Shown here piece by piece: positions 7,449-13,749 of a stretch of 15,015 nt of DNA. Below the pieces are notes generated by a model. That model was not told the DNA's origin and did not search any database. It saw only the letters and a program-made list of their open reading frames with translations. The translations under genes and the position numbers were made by a program. The number at the start of each line of letters is the position of its first letter. Positions within the stretch are counted from its first letter, which is position 1. This stretch comes from JAJNPS01 sp031430315 (GTDB taxonomy: Bacteria; Pseudomonadota; Alphaproteobacteria; Rhodobacterales; Rhodobacteraceae): positions 1 to 15,015 of the forward strand of contig JANPBI010000079.1 in NCBI GenBank assembly GCA_031430315.1, written 5' to 3'.

Positions 7449-7491
7449 AAAATCCTTCGACGGATTTTGCAAGTTTCCTCGAAGAAACTTG
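7449..7491 (-). repeat. Twin hairpin element in the proB-proA gap
   Basis: Two perfect inverted repeats sit side by side, one base apart. Arms AAAATCC (7449-7455) and GGATTTT (7462-7468) flank a six-base loop; arms CAAGTTTC (7470-7477) and GAAACTTG (7484-7491) flank another six-base loop. Both loops contain TCGA. The element starts two bases after the proB stop codon and ends one base before the AGGAG of proA, so it occupies nearly the whole gap. It could attenuate or process the transcript, or be a copy of a dispersed intergenic repeat; neither can be shown from this window, which has only one copy. Confidence 0.8.
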
Positions 7492-7493
7492 GT

Positions 7494-8618
7494 CTAGATT
7501 ACCATATCGTCGCGATGCACCAAAGCCGCCCGGCCTTGATACCCCAAAATCCCGGCAATGTCGCCGGACCGCCGTCCTGCGATCGCCTTGGCCTCTTCAG
7601 CCGTATAGCGCACCAGACCCTTGCCCAGAACTGCGCCTTCGGGCGACAGGATCGCCACCGGCTCGCCGCGACCGAAGGTTCCCGTGACCGCCGTGACGCC
7701 CGCAGGCAATAAGGATTTCCCGGCGCGCAAGGCTGTCACTGCCCCAGCATCCAACCGCAATTCACCCTTTGGTTTCATCGCCGAAATCCAGCGCTTCCGC
7801 GCAGCTTGCGGGTCGCCTTGCGGCAGGAACCAGGTCCGCGCGGCACCGTCCGCCAGCGCCTGAAGGGGGCGCAACACTGACCCTTCCATGATCGCCATGG
7901 CGCATCCACCGGCCACGGCCGTCTTGGCAGCGATCAGCTTGGTTTTCATGCCGCCCTTGGATAGCCCCGAAATCGCGTCCCCCGCCATCGCCTCAATCTC
8001 AGGCGTGATCGCCTCGATCAGATCGAACCGGCGGGCCGTCGCATCTTCCTTGGGGTTGGCCGAATAAAAGCCGTCCACGTCCGACAAGAGCACCAACTGA
8101 TCCGCCCCCGCCGTCACCGCGATTTGCGCCGCCAGCCGGTCATTGTCGCCAAACCGGATCTCATCCGTGGCCACCGTATCGTTCTCGTTGACAATTGGCA
8201 CCACGCCCAGACCCAACAAGGTCTCCATCGTCGCGCGGGAATTGAGATACCGCCGCCGGTCGGTCGTATCCTCCAGCGTGACCAGAATCTGCCCCGTCGT
8301 GATGCCATGGGGTGCAAGAACCTCTTCATAGGCCCTCGCCAGCCGGATTTGACCGACCGCCGCCGCCGCCTGGGATTGCTCCAGCGTCAGAATTCCGTCG
8401 CCCAACCCCAACACCTTGCGCCCCAAGGCAATCGAACCTGACGACACCAGCACCACATCAGTCCCCCGCGCCTTCGCCGCCACGACGTCCAGCGCCAGCG
8501 CCGCCAGCCAGTCCTGCCGCAGGCCCAGTTTGCGATCAACCAGCAACGCCGAGCCGATCTTGACGACCAGCCGCTTGGCCTTGGTGATATCGGGTGCCGT
8601 CACGGTCAGGGTTGCCAC
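7494..8618 (-). CDS. proB: Glutamate 5-kinase
   Basis: ProB phosphorylates glutamate with ATP to gamma-glutamyl phosphate, the first and usually proline-inhibited step of proline synthesis. The amino-acid kinase domain (about residues 12-265) shows VVKIGSALLV (18-27), VLVSSGSIALG (56-66) and VNENDTVATDEIRFGDNDRL (143-162). It continues with LLSDVDGFYSANP (177-189) and GLSKGGMKTKL. A PUA domain occupies the C-terminal 90 residues or so; this is the long form. The 374 residues match the family. The start is GTG at 8618, overlapping the last 13 bases of obg, with only a weak ribosome-binding site, which suggests coupling to obg translation. A second GTG five codons later is less likely. Confidence 0.96.
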   Translation of the reverse strand: MATLTVTAPDITKAKRLVVKIGSALLVDRKLGLRQDWLAALALDVVAAKARGTDVVLVSSGSIALGRKVLGLGDGILTLEQSQAAAAVGQIRLARAYEEVLAPHGITTGQILVTLEDTTDRRRYLNSRATMETLLGLGVVPIVNENDTVATDEIRFGDNDRLAAQIAVTAGADQLVLLSDVDGFYSANPKEDATARRFDLIEAITPEIEAMAGDAISGLSKGGMKTKLIAAKTAVAGGCAMAIMEGSVLRPLQALADGAARTWFLPQGDPQAARKRWISAMKPKGELRLDAGAVTALRAGKSLLPAGVTAVTGTFGRGEPVAILSPEGAVLGKGLVRYTAEEAKAIAGRRSGDIAGILGYQGRAALVHRDDMVI

Positions 8619-9628
8619 GGCCCATCCACTACCACCGGTGTTTCGCCGAGAATCTGCGCCCGCAGCGCCCGCAGCGTGTCCTGCAACCCCTGCCCCGACA
8701 CGCCGGAGATAACATGCACCGGCCCGCCGCTGGTTTTCTCCAGCGCCTTGCGCCGGGTTGTGATCGTCTTGGCATCGAGCGCATCACACTTGTTCAGCGC
8801 CACGATCCGCGCCTTGTCGCCAAGGATGTCGGAATAGGCCTCCAGCTCGGTCACGATGGTCTTGTAATCCTTGGTGATCGTGCTGGAGGTGCCATCGACC
8901 AGATGCAGCAAGACCTTGCAGCGTTCGACATGGGCGAGGAACTGGATGCCGAGACCCCGACCCTCATGTGCACCTTCGATCAGGCCGGGGATGTCGGCCA
9001 TCACGAATTCTGCCCCATCAATACCGACCACGCCCAGGTTCGGGACCAGCGTCGTAAAGGGGTAATCTGCGATCTTGGGTCGGGCGTTGGAGACGGCCGC
9101 AAGGAACGTGGACTTGCCCGCATTGGGCAGGCCCACCAGCCCCGCATCGGCAATGAGCTTCAGCCGCAGCCAGATCGTGCGCTCCACGCCTTCTTGCCCC
9201 GGATTGGCGCGGGCAGGGGCGCGGTTGGTCGACGATTTGAACCGCAGGTTCCCCCAGCCGCCATTGCCGCCATGGGCAAGTTCGACCTTGTCGCCGGGGT
9301 GCACGAGGTCCGCCAGAACCGTCTCCTCATCCTCGTCAAGGATTTCGGTCCCCAGCGGCACCTTCATGATGATGTCATCGCCCGACTTGCCGGTGCGCTG
9401 CGCGCCCATTCCGGGCTGGCCCGACTTGGCGAAGAAATGCTGCTGATAGCGATAGTCGATCAAGGTGTTCAGCCCTTCGACCGCCACCGCCCAGACCGAC
9501 CCGCCATTGCCGCCGTCGCCGCCGTCGGGGCCACCAAATTCCACGAACTTTTCGCGCCGGAACGACACGCAACCGGCCCCGCCGCCGCCAGAGCGAATGT
9601 AGACGCGTGCAAGGTCAAGGAATTTCAT
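8606..9628 (-). CDS. obg: GTPase Obg/CgtA
   Basis: Obg is an essential GTPase that binds the 50S subunit during assembly and links ribosome maturation to growth and stress. The glycine-rich Obg fold is at residues 1-160, with GGGGAGCVSFRREKFVEFGG (14-33) and PDGGDGGNGGSV. The G domain follows, with P-loop GLPNAGKST (166-174), DIPGL (212-216) and NKCD (279-282). At 340 residues it lacks the extra C-terminal OCT domain of Gram-positive Obg, as is common in alphaproteobacteria. The frame is open 21 codons further, but MKFLDLARVYIRSG is the family start. proB overlaps its end. rplU and rpmA lie upstream with two acetyltransferase genes in between; in many bacteria they are adjacent. Confidence 0.96.
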   Translation of the reverse strand: MKFLDLARVYIRSGGGGAGCVSFRREKFVEFGGPDGGDGGNGGSVWAVAVEGLNTLIDYRYQQHFFAKSGQPGMGAQRTGKSGDDIIMKVPLGTEILDEDEETVLADLVHPGDKVELAHGGNGGWGNLRFKSSTNRAPARANPGQEGVERTIWLRLKLIADAGLVGLPNAGKSTFLAAVSNARPKIADYPFTTLVPNLGVVGIDGAEFVMADIPGLIEGAHEGRGLGIQFLAHVERCKVLLHLVDGTSSTITKDYKTIVTELEAYSDILGDKARIVALNKCDALDAKTITTRRKALEKTSGGPVHVISGVSGQGLQDTLRALRAQILGETPVVVDGPWQP

Positions 9629-9737
9629 AGGGGGCAGACTTTCAGGGACAGGGTCGGTCCTTGCGATACAGGAACACGTCCGGTACCTCAAGCGACGACG
9701 ACAGAGGGGTGTCCTCGGTCGAGAGGTTGAATTGATC

Positions 9738-9765
9738 GTTATATTTCAGTTATTTAACATGTCCT
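9738..9765 (-). promoter_or_regulatory. Candidate promoter for obg-proB-proA
   Basis: In the 200-base gap upstream of obg (9629-9828) the leftward strand has AGGACA (9760-9765) and TATAAC (9738-9743) separated by 16 bases. The -10 box matches the consensus at five of six positions and the -35 at four. The surrounding 60 bases are much more AT-rich than the genes. The leader to obg would be about 100 bases. I see no gene in the gap. Confidence 0.35.
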
Positions 9766-9828
9766 GTTTAACCCATTGAAAAGGCATACTTGCATTTGAG
9801 CGCACATCCTCAGCGCTGACCAGCGGCC

Positions 9829-10353
9829 TCAAGTGCTTTCGCCAATCGCGCACCAGCGCTTTTTCGTCAGCCGCATTGCCTGAAATTCCACTTCGCGGTC
9901 GAAGTATCTGCTGTAGCGCATCATGGGCGCCTCATTCTGAAATCCCAGCTTGGCCAAAACACCTGCTGAACGGGCGTTGGCTATCAGATACCCTGATAAA
10001 AGATCATCGTTCGTAGCGGCAAACCAGTCTGCGACAACGACACTCCCCGCTTCGGTCATAAAGCCCCTGCCCCAGGCATCTGTCCTCAACCAATACCCCA
10101 ACTCGTTTCCATCGGGACCACGCTCAACAGCAATCACGCCAACAGGATCGCTCGCGATGATCACAAATGTTCCAGGCATAACAGTCGCGGTTGCTAGCCA
10201 TGCCTTCGCATCCGACACCCCATAAGGTCGCGGCGGCGAGGTAAGCATTTGGTGTACCTCGGGCCGCGCGATTTCCCGCGCGATCCACACGGCGTCGTCG
10301 TCCTGTGGCGTTCGCAGCGTCAATCGCGCTGTGTGCACCGCGCGGGGCAGCAT
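9829..10353 (-). CDS. GNAT-family N-acetyltransferase (RimJ/RimL-like)
   Basis: This 174-residue acetyltransferase uses acetyl-CoA; the acceptor is unknown. It has the layout of the RimJ/RimL-like GNAT group: TARLTLRTPQDDDAVWI near the N-terminus, then VIAVERGPDGNELGYWL. The acetyl-CoA loop is WGRGFMTEA and the end is ANARSAGVLAKLGFQ. Similar proteins acetylate N-terminal residues of ribosomal proteins, amino acids or antibiotics, and the sequence does not choose among these. ATG at 10351-10353 lies five bases after the stop of the upstream GNAT gene, so the pair is an operon. The two proteins are related in architecture but clearly divergent, which argues against a recent duplication. Confidence 0.85.
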   Translation of the reverse strand: MLPRAVHTARLTLRTPQDDDAVWIAREIARPEVHQMLTSPPRPYGVSDAKAWLATATVMPGTFVIIASDPVGVIAVERGPDGNELGYWLRTDAWGRGFMTEAGSVVVADWFAATNDDLLSGYLIANARSAGVLAKLGFQNEAPMMRYSRYFDREVEFQAMRLTKKRWCAIGEST

Positions 10354-10358
10354 TGTCC

Positions 10359-10907
10359 CTAGTCCAGTTTGCGCAGGTAGGTCCAGGTCTGGACCCGAGA
10401 CCCGCGCGCCACGGAATAGGTTTCGGCGTCGCCCAGATACTGGAACCCAGCATTGGTCAACACGCGTGCCGATCCGGGATTGTCCTGAAACACCTCGGCA
10501 AAGATCGTGCGGTTGGCCAGGGGGTTGGCGTCGACCAATGCGCGCACGGCCTCCGACGCGATGCCGGTGTTCCAAAAGGCGGGGGCGACCCAATAGCCGA
10601 CTTCGGACTGCCCTTGATCGACGGGTTTCAAGCTGATCACGCCCAGAACCTCAGACAAACCAGTGCCTGCGCCGTCCATCACCCAGATGGCCCCCTTCGT
10701 TTCGCATTTCATGGCGCGTTCGATGAATGTCTCCACCGCGCCGGGCGGCAAGGGATGTGGGATCGACCGCGTTGCCTCGGCCACGCGCCGGTCACCGGCA
10801 AACATCGCGCACAACCCCGCATCCGACTTGCGCATCGGACGCAGCACAAAGCGACCTGCGGCAATGTCGCCCGGATTGGGCGATGCGATCACGTCGAGTA
10901 CCATCAT
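10359..10907 (-). CDS. GNAT-family N-acetyltransferase (RimJ/RimL-like)
   Basis: This second RimJ/RimL-like acetyltransferase has 182 residues. Family features are AAGRFVLRPMRKSDAGLC at the N-terminus and VLGVISLKPVDQGQSEVGYW in the middle. The acetyl-CoA loop is WNTGIASEAV and the C-terminal strand region is NPGSARVLTNAGFQYLG. The acceptor cannot be predicted. GGGAGAAGA directly precedes two adjacent ATG codons (10907 and 10904), either of which may be used; an upstream in-frame start is not supported. It is transcribed with the following GNAT gene and separated from rpmA by a terminator. Its place between rpmA and obg may mean a shared role in translation, but this is only a guess. Confidence 0.85.
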   Translation of the reverse strand: MMVLDVIASPNPGDIAAGRFVLRPMRKSDAGLCAMFAGDRRVAEATRSIPHPLPPGAVETFIERAMKCETKGAIWVMDGAGTGLSEVLGVISLKPVDQGQSEVGYWVAPAFWNTGIASEAVRALVDANPLANRTIFAEVFQDNPGSARVLTNAGFQYLGDAETYSVARGSRVQTWTYLRKLD

Positions 10908-11054
10908 TCTTCTCCCGCAGGATGAGTCCGCGCTGGCCCGTTCCAACGAAACGTCATCTAGGTCTGCATCAGCACTAGGTATCCCTTATCCCGACATCTC
11001 TGGCGGAAATAGGACGCGAGGATGCAACGGTTGCGACCTTTCCGGCCGGCCGCC

Positions 11055-11091
11055 CCAAAAGCCAAGGGGACCGGCCTTTCAGCCGATCCCC
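11055..11091 (-). terminator. Rho-independent terminator of rplU-rpmA
   Basis: On the leftward strand a 10-bp stem, GGGGATCGGC with GCCGGTCCCC (one T-G wobble), closes a six-base TGAAAG loop and is followed by TTGGCTTTTGG. It lies about 30 bases after the rpmA stop codon. The T-rich tail is interrupted, so termination may be partial. The rest of the gap to the GNAT genes (10908-11054) shows no gene. Confidence 0.7.
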
Positions 11092-11093
11092 CA

Positions 11094-11112
11094 TTTACAA
11101 TCTGATTGTAAA
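11094..11112. repeat. Perfect palindrome between rpmA stop and its terminator
   Basis: TTTACAATC and GATTGTAAA are perfect inverted arms around one central base. In RNA this would fold as a 7-bp AU-rich stem with a five-base loop, just before the main terminator hairpin. It could be a 3'-end-stabilising structure or a protein-binding dyad. Confidence 0.5.
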
Positions 11113-11120
11113 GGTTCGGC

Positions 11121-11390
11121 TTATTCGGCCGCTTTCACCATCGGCAGAACAGAAATGAAGGTGCGACCCTTCAGACCCTTCTTGAAAGTCACGTGACCCT
11201 CGGCGGTGGCGAAAATGGTGTGATCCACACCCATGCCGACGCCTGTGCCCGGGAACCATTTCGTGCCGCGCTGGCGGACGATGATATTGCCGGGGATGGC
11301 AGCCTGTCCGCCCGACAGCTTTACGCCAAGGCGACGGCCTGCGCTGTCGCGGCCGTTGCGGGACGAGCCGCCTGCTTTTTTGTGTGCCAT
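11121..11390 (-). CDS. rpmA: 50S ribosomal protein L27
   Basis: L27 is a large-subunit protein whose N-terminal tail reaches toward the peptidyl-transferase centre. The 89 residues contain the near-universal start MAHKKAGGSSRNGRDS, then GRRLGVKLSGGQ and the block IVRQRGTKWFPGTGVGMG. The N-terminus starts at the mature-type sequence without the cleavable extension known from Firmicutes. It follows rplU after six bases and is the second gene of the rplU-rpmA operon, with a terminator downstream. Confidence 0.98.
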   Translation of the reverse strand: MAHKKAGGSSRNGRDSAGRRLGVKLSGGQAAIPGNIIVRQRGTKWFPGTGVGMGVDHTIFATAEGHVTFKKGLKGRTFISVLPMVKAAE

Positions 11391-11396
11391 CTGGGA

Positions 11397-11855
11397 TTAC
11401 TCCGCGACTGCGGCGGCTTTGGCCGCGCGTTTCGGTTTTGCCGCAGCCACCGGGGCTTCGACTTTGGCGACGCCAACCTCATGTGCTGTACGGCGCGCAT
11501 CGGCGGTGCCGGTTGCGGCAGCGACGCCCGATGTCTCGGCGCCCTTGGCCAGGACCTCGGTCACGCGTACCAGCGTCAACTGCTGGCGGTGGCCTTTGGT
11601 GCGCTGGCTGGAATGCTTGCGGCGGCGTTTGACGAAGTGGATGACCTTTTCGCCCTTGATCTGGTCAATCACTTCGGCCTGCACAGCGGCACCTTTGACA
11701 AAGGGTACGCCGACAACAACCGTCTCGCCGCCCACCATCAGGATATCGTTGAACTGGATCTTGTCTCCAGCATTGGCGGCCAGCTTTTCAATGCGCAGAA
11801 CGTCACCCGCCTGCACCTTGTACTGCTTGCCACCGGTCTTGAGGACCGCATACAT
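11397..11855 (-). CDS. rplU: 50S ribosomal protein L21 with long Ala/Lys tail
   Basis: L21 binds 23S rRNA in the large subunit. The first hundred residues are the standard protein: MYAVLKTGGKQYKVQAGD at the start, then VIHFVKRRRKHSSQRTKGHR, the rRNA-binding segment. The remaining 50 or so residues are an Ala-, Val- and Lys-rich tail (ending KPKRAAKAAAVAE), a common feature of alphaproteobacterial L21 and probably disordered. The frame stays open upstream, but ATG at 11853-11855 is the family start and AAAAGGAAA precedes it. A strong promoter and a 5' hairpin lie 100-170 bases upstream. Confidence 0.97.
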   Translation of the reverse strand: MYAVLKTGGKQYKVQAGDVLRIEKLAANAGDKIQFNDILMVGGETVVVGVPFVKGAAVQAEVIDQIKGEKVIHFVKRRRKHSSQRTKGHRQQLTLVRVTEVLAKGAETSGVAAATGTADARRTAHEVGVAKVEAPVAAAKPKRAAKAAAVAE

Positions 11856-11960
11856 GGGTCGTTTCCTTTTTTGCTCCGCGCCCTGTGGCCCCTGTTGCCA
11901 GGTGTTTTCGGGTTTCCCCGCCTCGGACAGCGCGCCCTTTTCGGGCGACATTAATAACCG

Positions 11961-11988
11961 ATCCGGCGGGACTCGCATCTCGCCGGAT
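11961..11988 (-). ncRNA. Predicted 5'-terminal hairpin of the rplU-rpmA leader
   Basis: ATCCGGCG and CGCCGGAT form a perfect 8-bp stem around a 12-base loop. The stem begins about seven bases after the -10 box, at the expected transcription start, so the mRNA would start with a hairpin. About 105 bases of leader follow before rplU. It may protect the 5' end or bind a regulator; there is no direct evidence for either. Confidence 0.5.
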
Positions 11989-11994
11989 GGCGCG

Positions 11995-12023
11995 CTTATG
12001 CGGGCGACGGGCCAAGCTGTCAA
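11995..12023 (-). promoter_or_regulatory. Promoter of rplU-rpmA
   Basis: A perfect TTGACA -35 box (12018-12023) and a CATAAG -10 box (11995-12000) are exactly 17 bases apart on the leftward strand. A perfect -35 with a looser -10 is typical of strong alphaproteobacterial housekeeping promoters. The predicted start is near 11988, giving a leader of about 130 bases. Confidence 0.7.
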
Positions 12024-12042
12024 GGCGCAAAGGACTTGCGCC
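12024..12042 (-). terminator. Hairpin after DUF2059 gene, abutting the rplU promoter
   Basis: GGCGCAA and TTGCGCC form a 7-bp stem with a five-base loop, 12 bases beyond the DUF2059 stop codon and directly next to the rplU -35 box. No U-run follows, so if it ends the upstream transcript it does so weakly. It could alternatively be a binding dyad upstream of the promoter. Confidence 0.35.
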
Positions 12043-12054
12043 GCCCTAGGGGGA

Positions 12055-12939
12055 TCAGATGTCCTGACCTTGCATCTGGCGAGCCGCCGCCTGCCCAAGA
12101 TCGCGCGAGATTCTGCGGAAAACCTGATCAAAGGCAGCGAAAACCGCGGCATTCAGGCGTTGACCCGACGCCGATTCCGAAAAGGCGATATAGGCCTCCA
12201 GATCCGTGTCGGCCAACGGCTCGTAGGCGAGCGTCAGAAAGGACATCAGCCATTTCTCGCTATCCGCGCGAACCTGCGGTTCCTGCGCCCATACATCCGC
12301 GAGCATCTGATCCTCGGTCAGGTCGTTGTCAAAGGCCCCTTCGTCCGCCATGCCCTGGTAAAAGGAAAGGTTCGACGACATCGCCCCCGCCACGTTCATT
12401 TCGATCAGGTCATTCACCTCGGCAAACCGTTTCAAGAGATCCATCCGGGGATCGCGGTCTTCGGTCATCTGTGCTGCGCCCAGTTCAGCCGCCTCTTTCG
12501 CGGCATCGTCCAGCATGGCGCGGCGGGCCTCGATTTCCAGCATCACGATCTGTTGCCCCTGATCGGACGAAAAGAACGCCTCGATATCGCCCAGGACCGC
12601 AGGATCGCTGGCAAACTGCTGCAAAAGCACGTCCTCGATCTGCGCTTGCATCCGGGAGACATCGTAAATGCGCCCAAGGTCTCCTTGCCAGCCTGCCCCG
12701 GCATCGCCGCCGAACATGTCCGCCTCAAGCGAGGCACCGTAGTCAAGGCCTTCCATCCGCATGACATCCAGCATCTCGCCGATTCGCATGGTCCGGACCA
12801 GCTGGGTGACACGCTCTTGCCCGACGGCCATGTCGGGCGCGGTGGTTTCGGGCGTGATGGTCTGGGCCGAGGCGCGCCCGCTTGGCATCGCCAAGGCAAT
12901 CGCAGCAGCAAAACCGAGGCCAAAAAGAAAATGGGACAT
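12055..12939 (-). CDS. Secreted DUF2059 domain protein
   Basis: This 294-residue protein has a signal peptide (residues 1-26, MSHFLFGLGFAAAIALAM... with a likely cut at ASA-Q), so it is probably periplasmic. The mature part is acidic and helix-rich. A C-terminal segment (AYEPLADTDLEAYIAFSESA followed by GQRLNAAVFAAFD) resembles the DUF2059 domain of unknown function. An internal stretch (FFSSDQGQQIVMLE) looks like a second, diverged copy of the same helical pattern. ATG at 12937-12939 follows AGGG at a good distance and starts the signal peptide directly, so longer frames are rejected. It is upstream of and co-directional with rplU but probably separately transcribed, since rplU has its own promoter. 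Confidence 0.8.
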   Translation of the reverse strand: MSHFLFGLGFAAAIALAMPSGRASAQTITPETTAPDMAVGQERVTQLVRTMRIGEMLDVMRMEGLDYGASLEADMFGGDAGAGWQGDLGRIYDVSRMQAQIEDVLLQQFASDPAVLGDIEAFFSSDQGQQIVMLEIEARRAMLDDAAKEAAELGAAQMTEDRDPRMDLLKRFAEVNDLIEMNVAGAMSSNLSFYQGMADEGAFDNDLTEDQMLADVWAQEPQVRADSEKWLMSFLTLAYEPLADTDLEAYIAFSESASGQRLNAAVFAAFDQVFRRISRDLGQAAARQMQGQDI

Positions 12940-13052
12940 CTGGATACCCTGCAACGCTTCGCACATCCGAGTTAGTTTGTTCCTTTGGTTTTGCCAAGCG
13001 CGGGACGGGCACGCTTGCGTGAAGCGATGACAAGGGGTGGACGGGTTGCCAC

Positions 13053-13081
13053 TTGCAAGCTGCATGGGACCCCGCTAAACC
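13053..13081 (+). promoter_or_regulatory. Candidate promoter of tRNA-Ser
   Basis: TTGCAA (13053-13058) and TAAACC (13076-13081) are 17 bases apart, placing the start about 20 bases before the tRNA. The matches to consensus are moderate (four and three of six). The rest of the divergent gap to the DUF2059 gene (12940-13107) shows no gene. Confidence 0.35.
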
Positions 13082-13107
13082 CCGCCCCGAAGACGACCCC
13101 GAAGCGC

Positions 13108-13197
13108 GGAGAGGTGGCAGAGTGGTCGAATGCGGCGGTCTCGAAAACCGTTGTCGGTTTGCGCCGACCCAGGGTTCGAATCCCTGTCTCTCCGCCA
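13108..13197 (+). tRNA. tRNA-Ser, anticodon CGA (reads UCG)
   Basis: This is a complete class II tRNA of 90 bases with encoded CCA. The acceptor GGAGAGG pairs with TCTCTCC, ending in one G-T wobble, and the discriminator is G. The anticodon stem GCGGT/ACCGT closes the loop CTCGAAA, so bases 13142-13144 are the anticodon CGA. A long variable arm (GTCGG/CCGAC) identifies serine. The T arm is CAGGG-TTCGAAT-CCCTG. Its 3' end is a typical integration site for mobile elements, and the DNA beyond it changes character at once. Confidence 0.97.
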
Positions 13198-13379
13198 CTT
13201 GGCCTTGAAATCATTGGATTTAATTAGATCTTTGGTTTTATACCCTACAAAAAACCCCACAAAGAAAAAACGCTTGGCTTGTGACGTGTGCCAGAATCTT
13301 TATTCTTGCCATTTATGATGCGTGGGCTTGTCTAGCGGTTCCTAGGCTTCGCTCCGCAAAGAATAGCGCCCCCCCCCTG
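13198..13379. other. AT-rich non-coding DNA beyond the tRNA, likely island edge
   Basis: No gene is seen in these 182 bases. GC drops sharply (21 G/C in bases 13201-13260 by my count) compared with the GC-rich genes to the left. Two near-identical direct repeats, CCCTACAAA (13243-13251) and CCCCACAAA (13255-13263), lie 12 bases apart, as integrase arm-type sites often do. A run of nine C (13369-13377) ends the stretch next to the stop codon of the following gene. The placement suggests an attachment-site region, but there is no second tRNA-end copy in the window. Confidence 0.45.
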
Positions 13380-13661
13380 TCAGAAATCGCCCAGCGCCTT
13401 TGCGGTTAGTCGAGCCAGCGCCACAAGTTCTGCAAGGTCCCGGCGGATCCCTGCAGATGACCTTGAATTGTTGCCGTGACGCCAGCGGCCATTGGCAGGC
13501 CCAGAAGGTGCGCCCCCTCTTGCCCCGTGCATCCGGCAGACCGTCCAGCCTTTCACAGCGGGGGCCTTGCAGCGGCAACAGGTTGTCTTGGCCGTGGCCG
13601 TGCATCGTTGGGCGTCTGCAAGGTGCTGGGCGGGGCGCATGGGGTTGTCGGTCGATTTCAC
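13380..13661 (-). CDS. Small Cys/His-rich protein of mobile-element type
   Basis: This 93-residue protein of unknown function has a zinc-ribbon-like cluster: C20, C28, C29, C31, C42 and H45, within RCTATAKTTCCRCKAPAVKG and then WTVCRMHGA. After it comes GGAPSGPANGRWRHGNNS. The pattern Cys...Cys-x-x-PAV-G...CRMHGA-GGAP-G-x-x-N-x-x-x-RHG is familiar to me from short hypothetical proteins in alphaproteobacterial prophages and genomic islands. No role is established; nucleic-acid binding is a guess. The start is GTG at 13661, with a GGAGG and an AGGA just upstream; an internal ATG at 13640 has no ribosome-binding site. It is followed by a nine-G run on its own strand. Confidence 0.7.
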   Translation of the reverse strand: MKSTDNPMRPAQHLADAQRCTATAKTTCCRCKAPAVKGWTVCRMHGARGGAPSGPANGRWRHGNNSRSSAGIRRDLAELVALARLTAKALGDF

Positions 13662-13749
13662 TTCCTACCCCCTCCCCCCGGTCGCAACGCCAACACCATG
13701 GCGAATTGCTGGTGCGGATCTTTGTTCGGCGGGATCGGCGAATATCTGA

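Noticed and set aside
6434..7687. A 417-codon open frame on the + strand
   Set aside because: It is antisense to proA and the end of proB; the translation is rich in His, Gln and Arg with no recognisable domain.
8594..9730. A 378-codon open frame on the + strand
   Set aside because: It is antisense to obg, whose motifs are unmistakable on the other strand.
11233..12975. A 580-codon open frame on the + strand
   Set aside because: It runs antisense to rpmA, rplU and the DUF2059 gene, which are all clear. It has no family features and is a by-product of high-GC codon use.
13342..13605. Alternative 87-codon frame overlapping the Cys/His-rich gene
   Set aside because: Frame-shadow of the real gene; the Cys/His and GGAP-G motif order is only coherent in the 13380-13661 frame.
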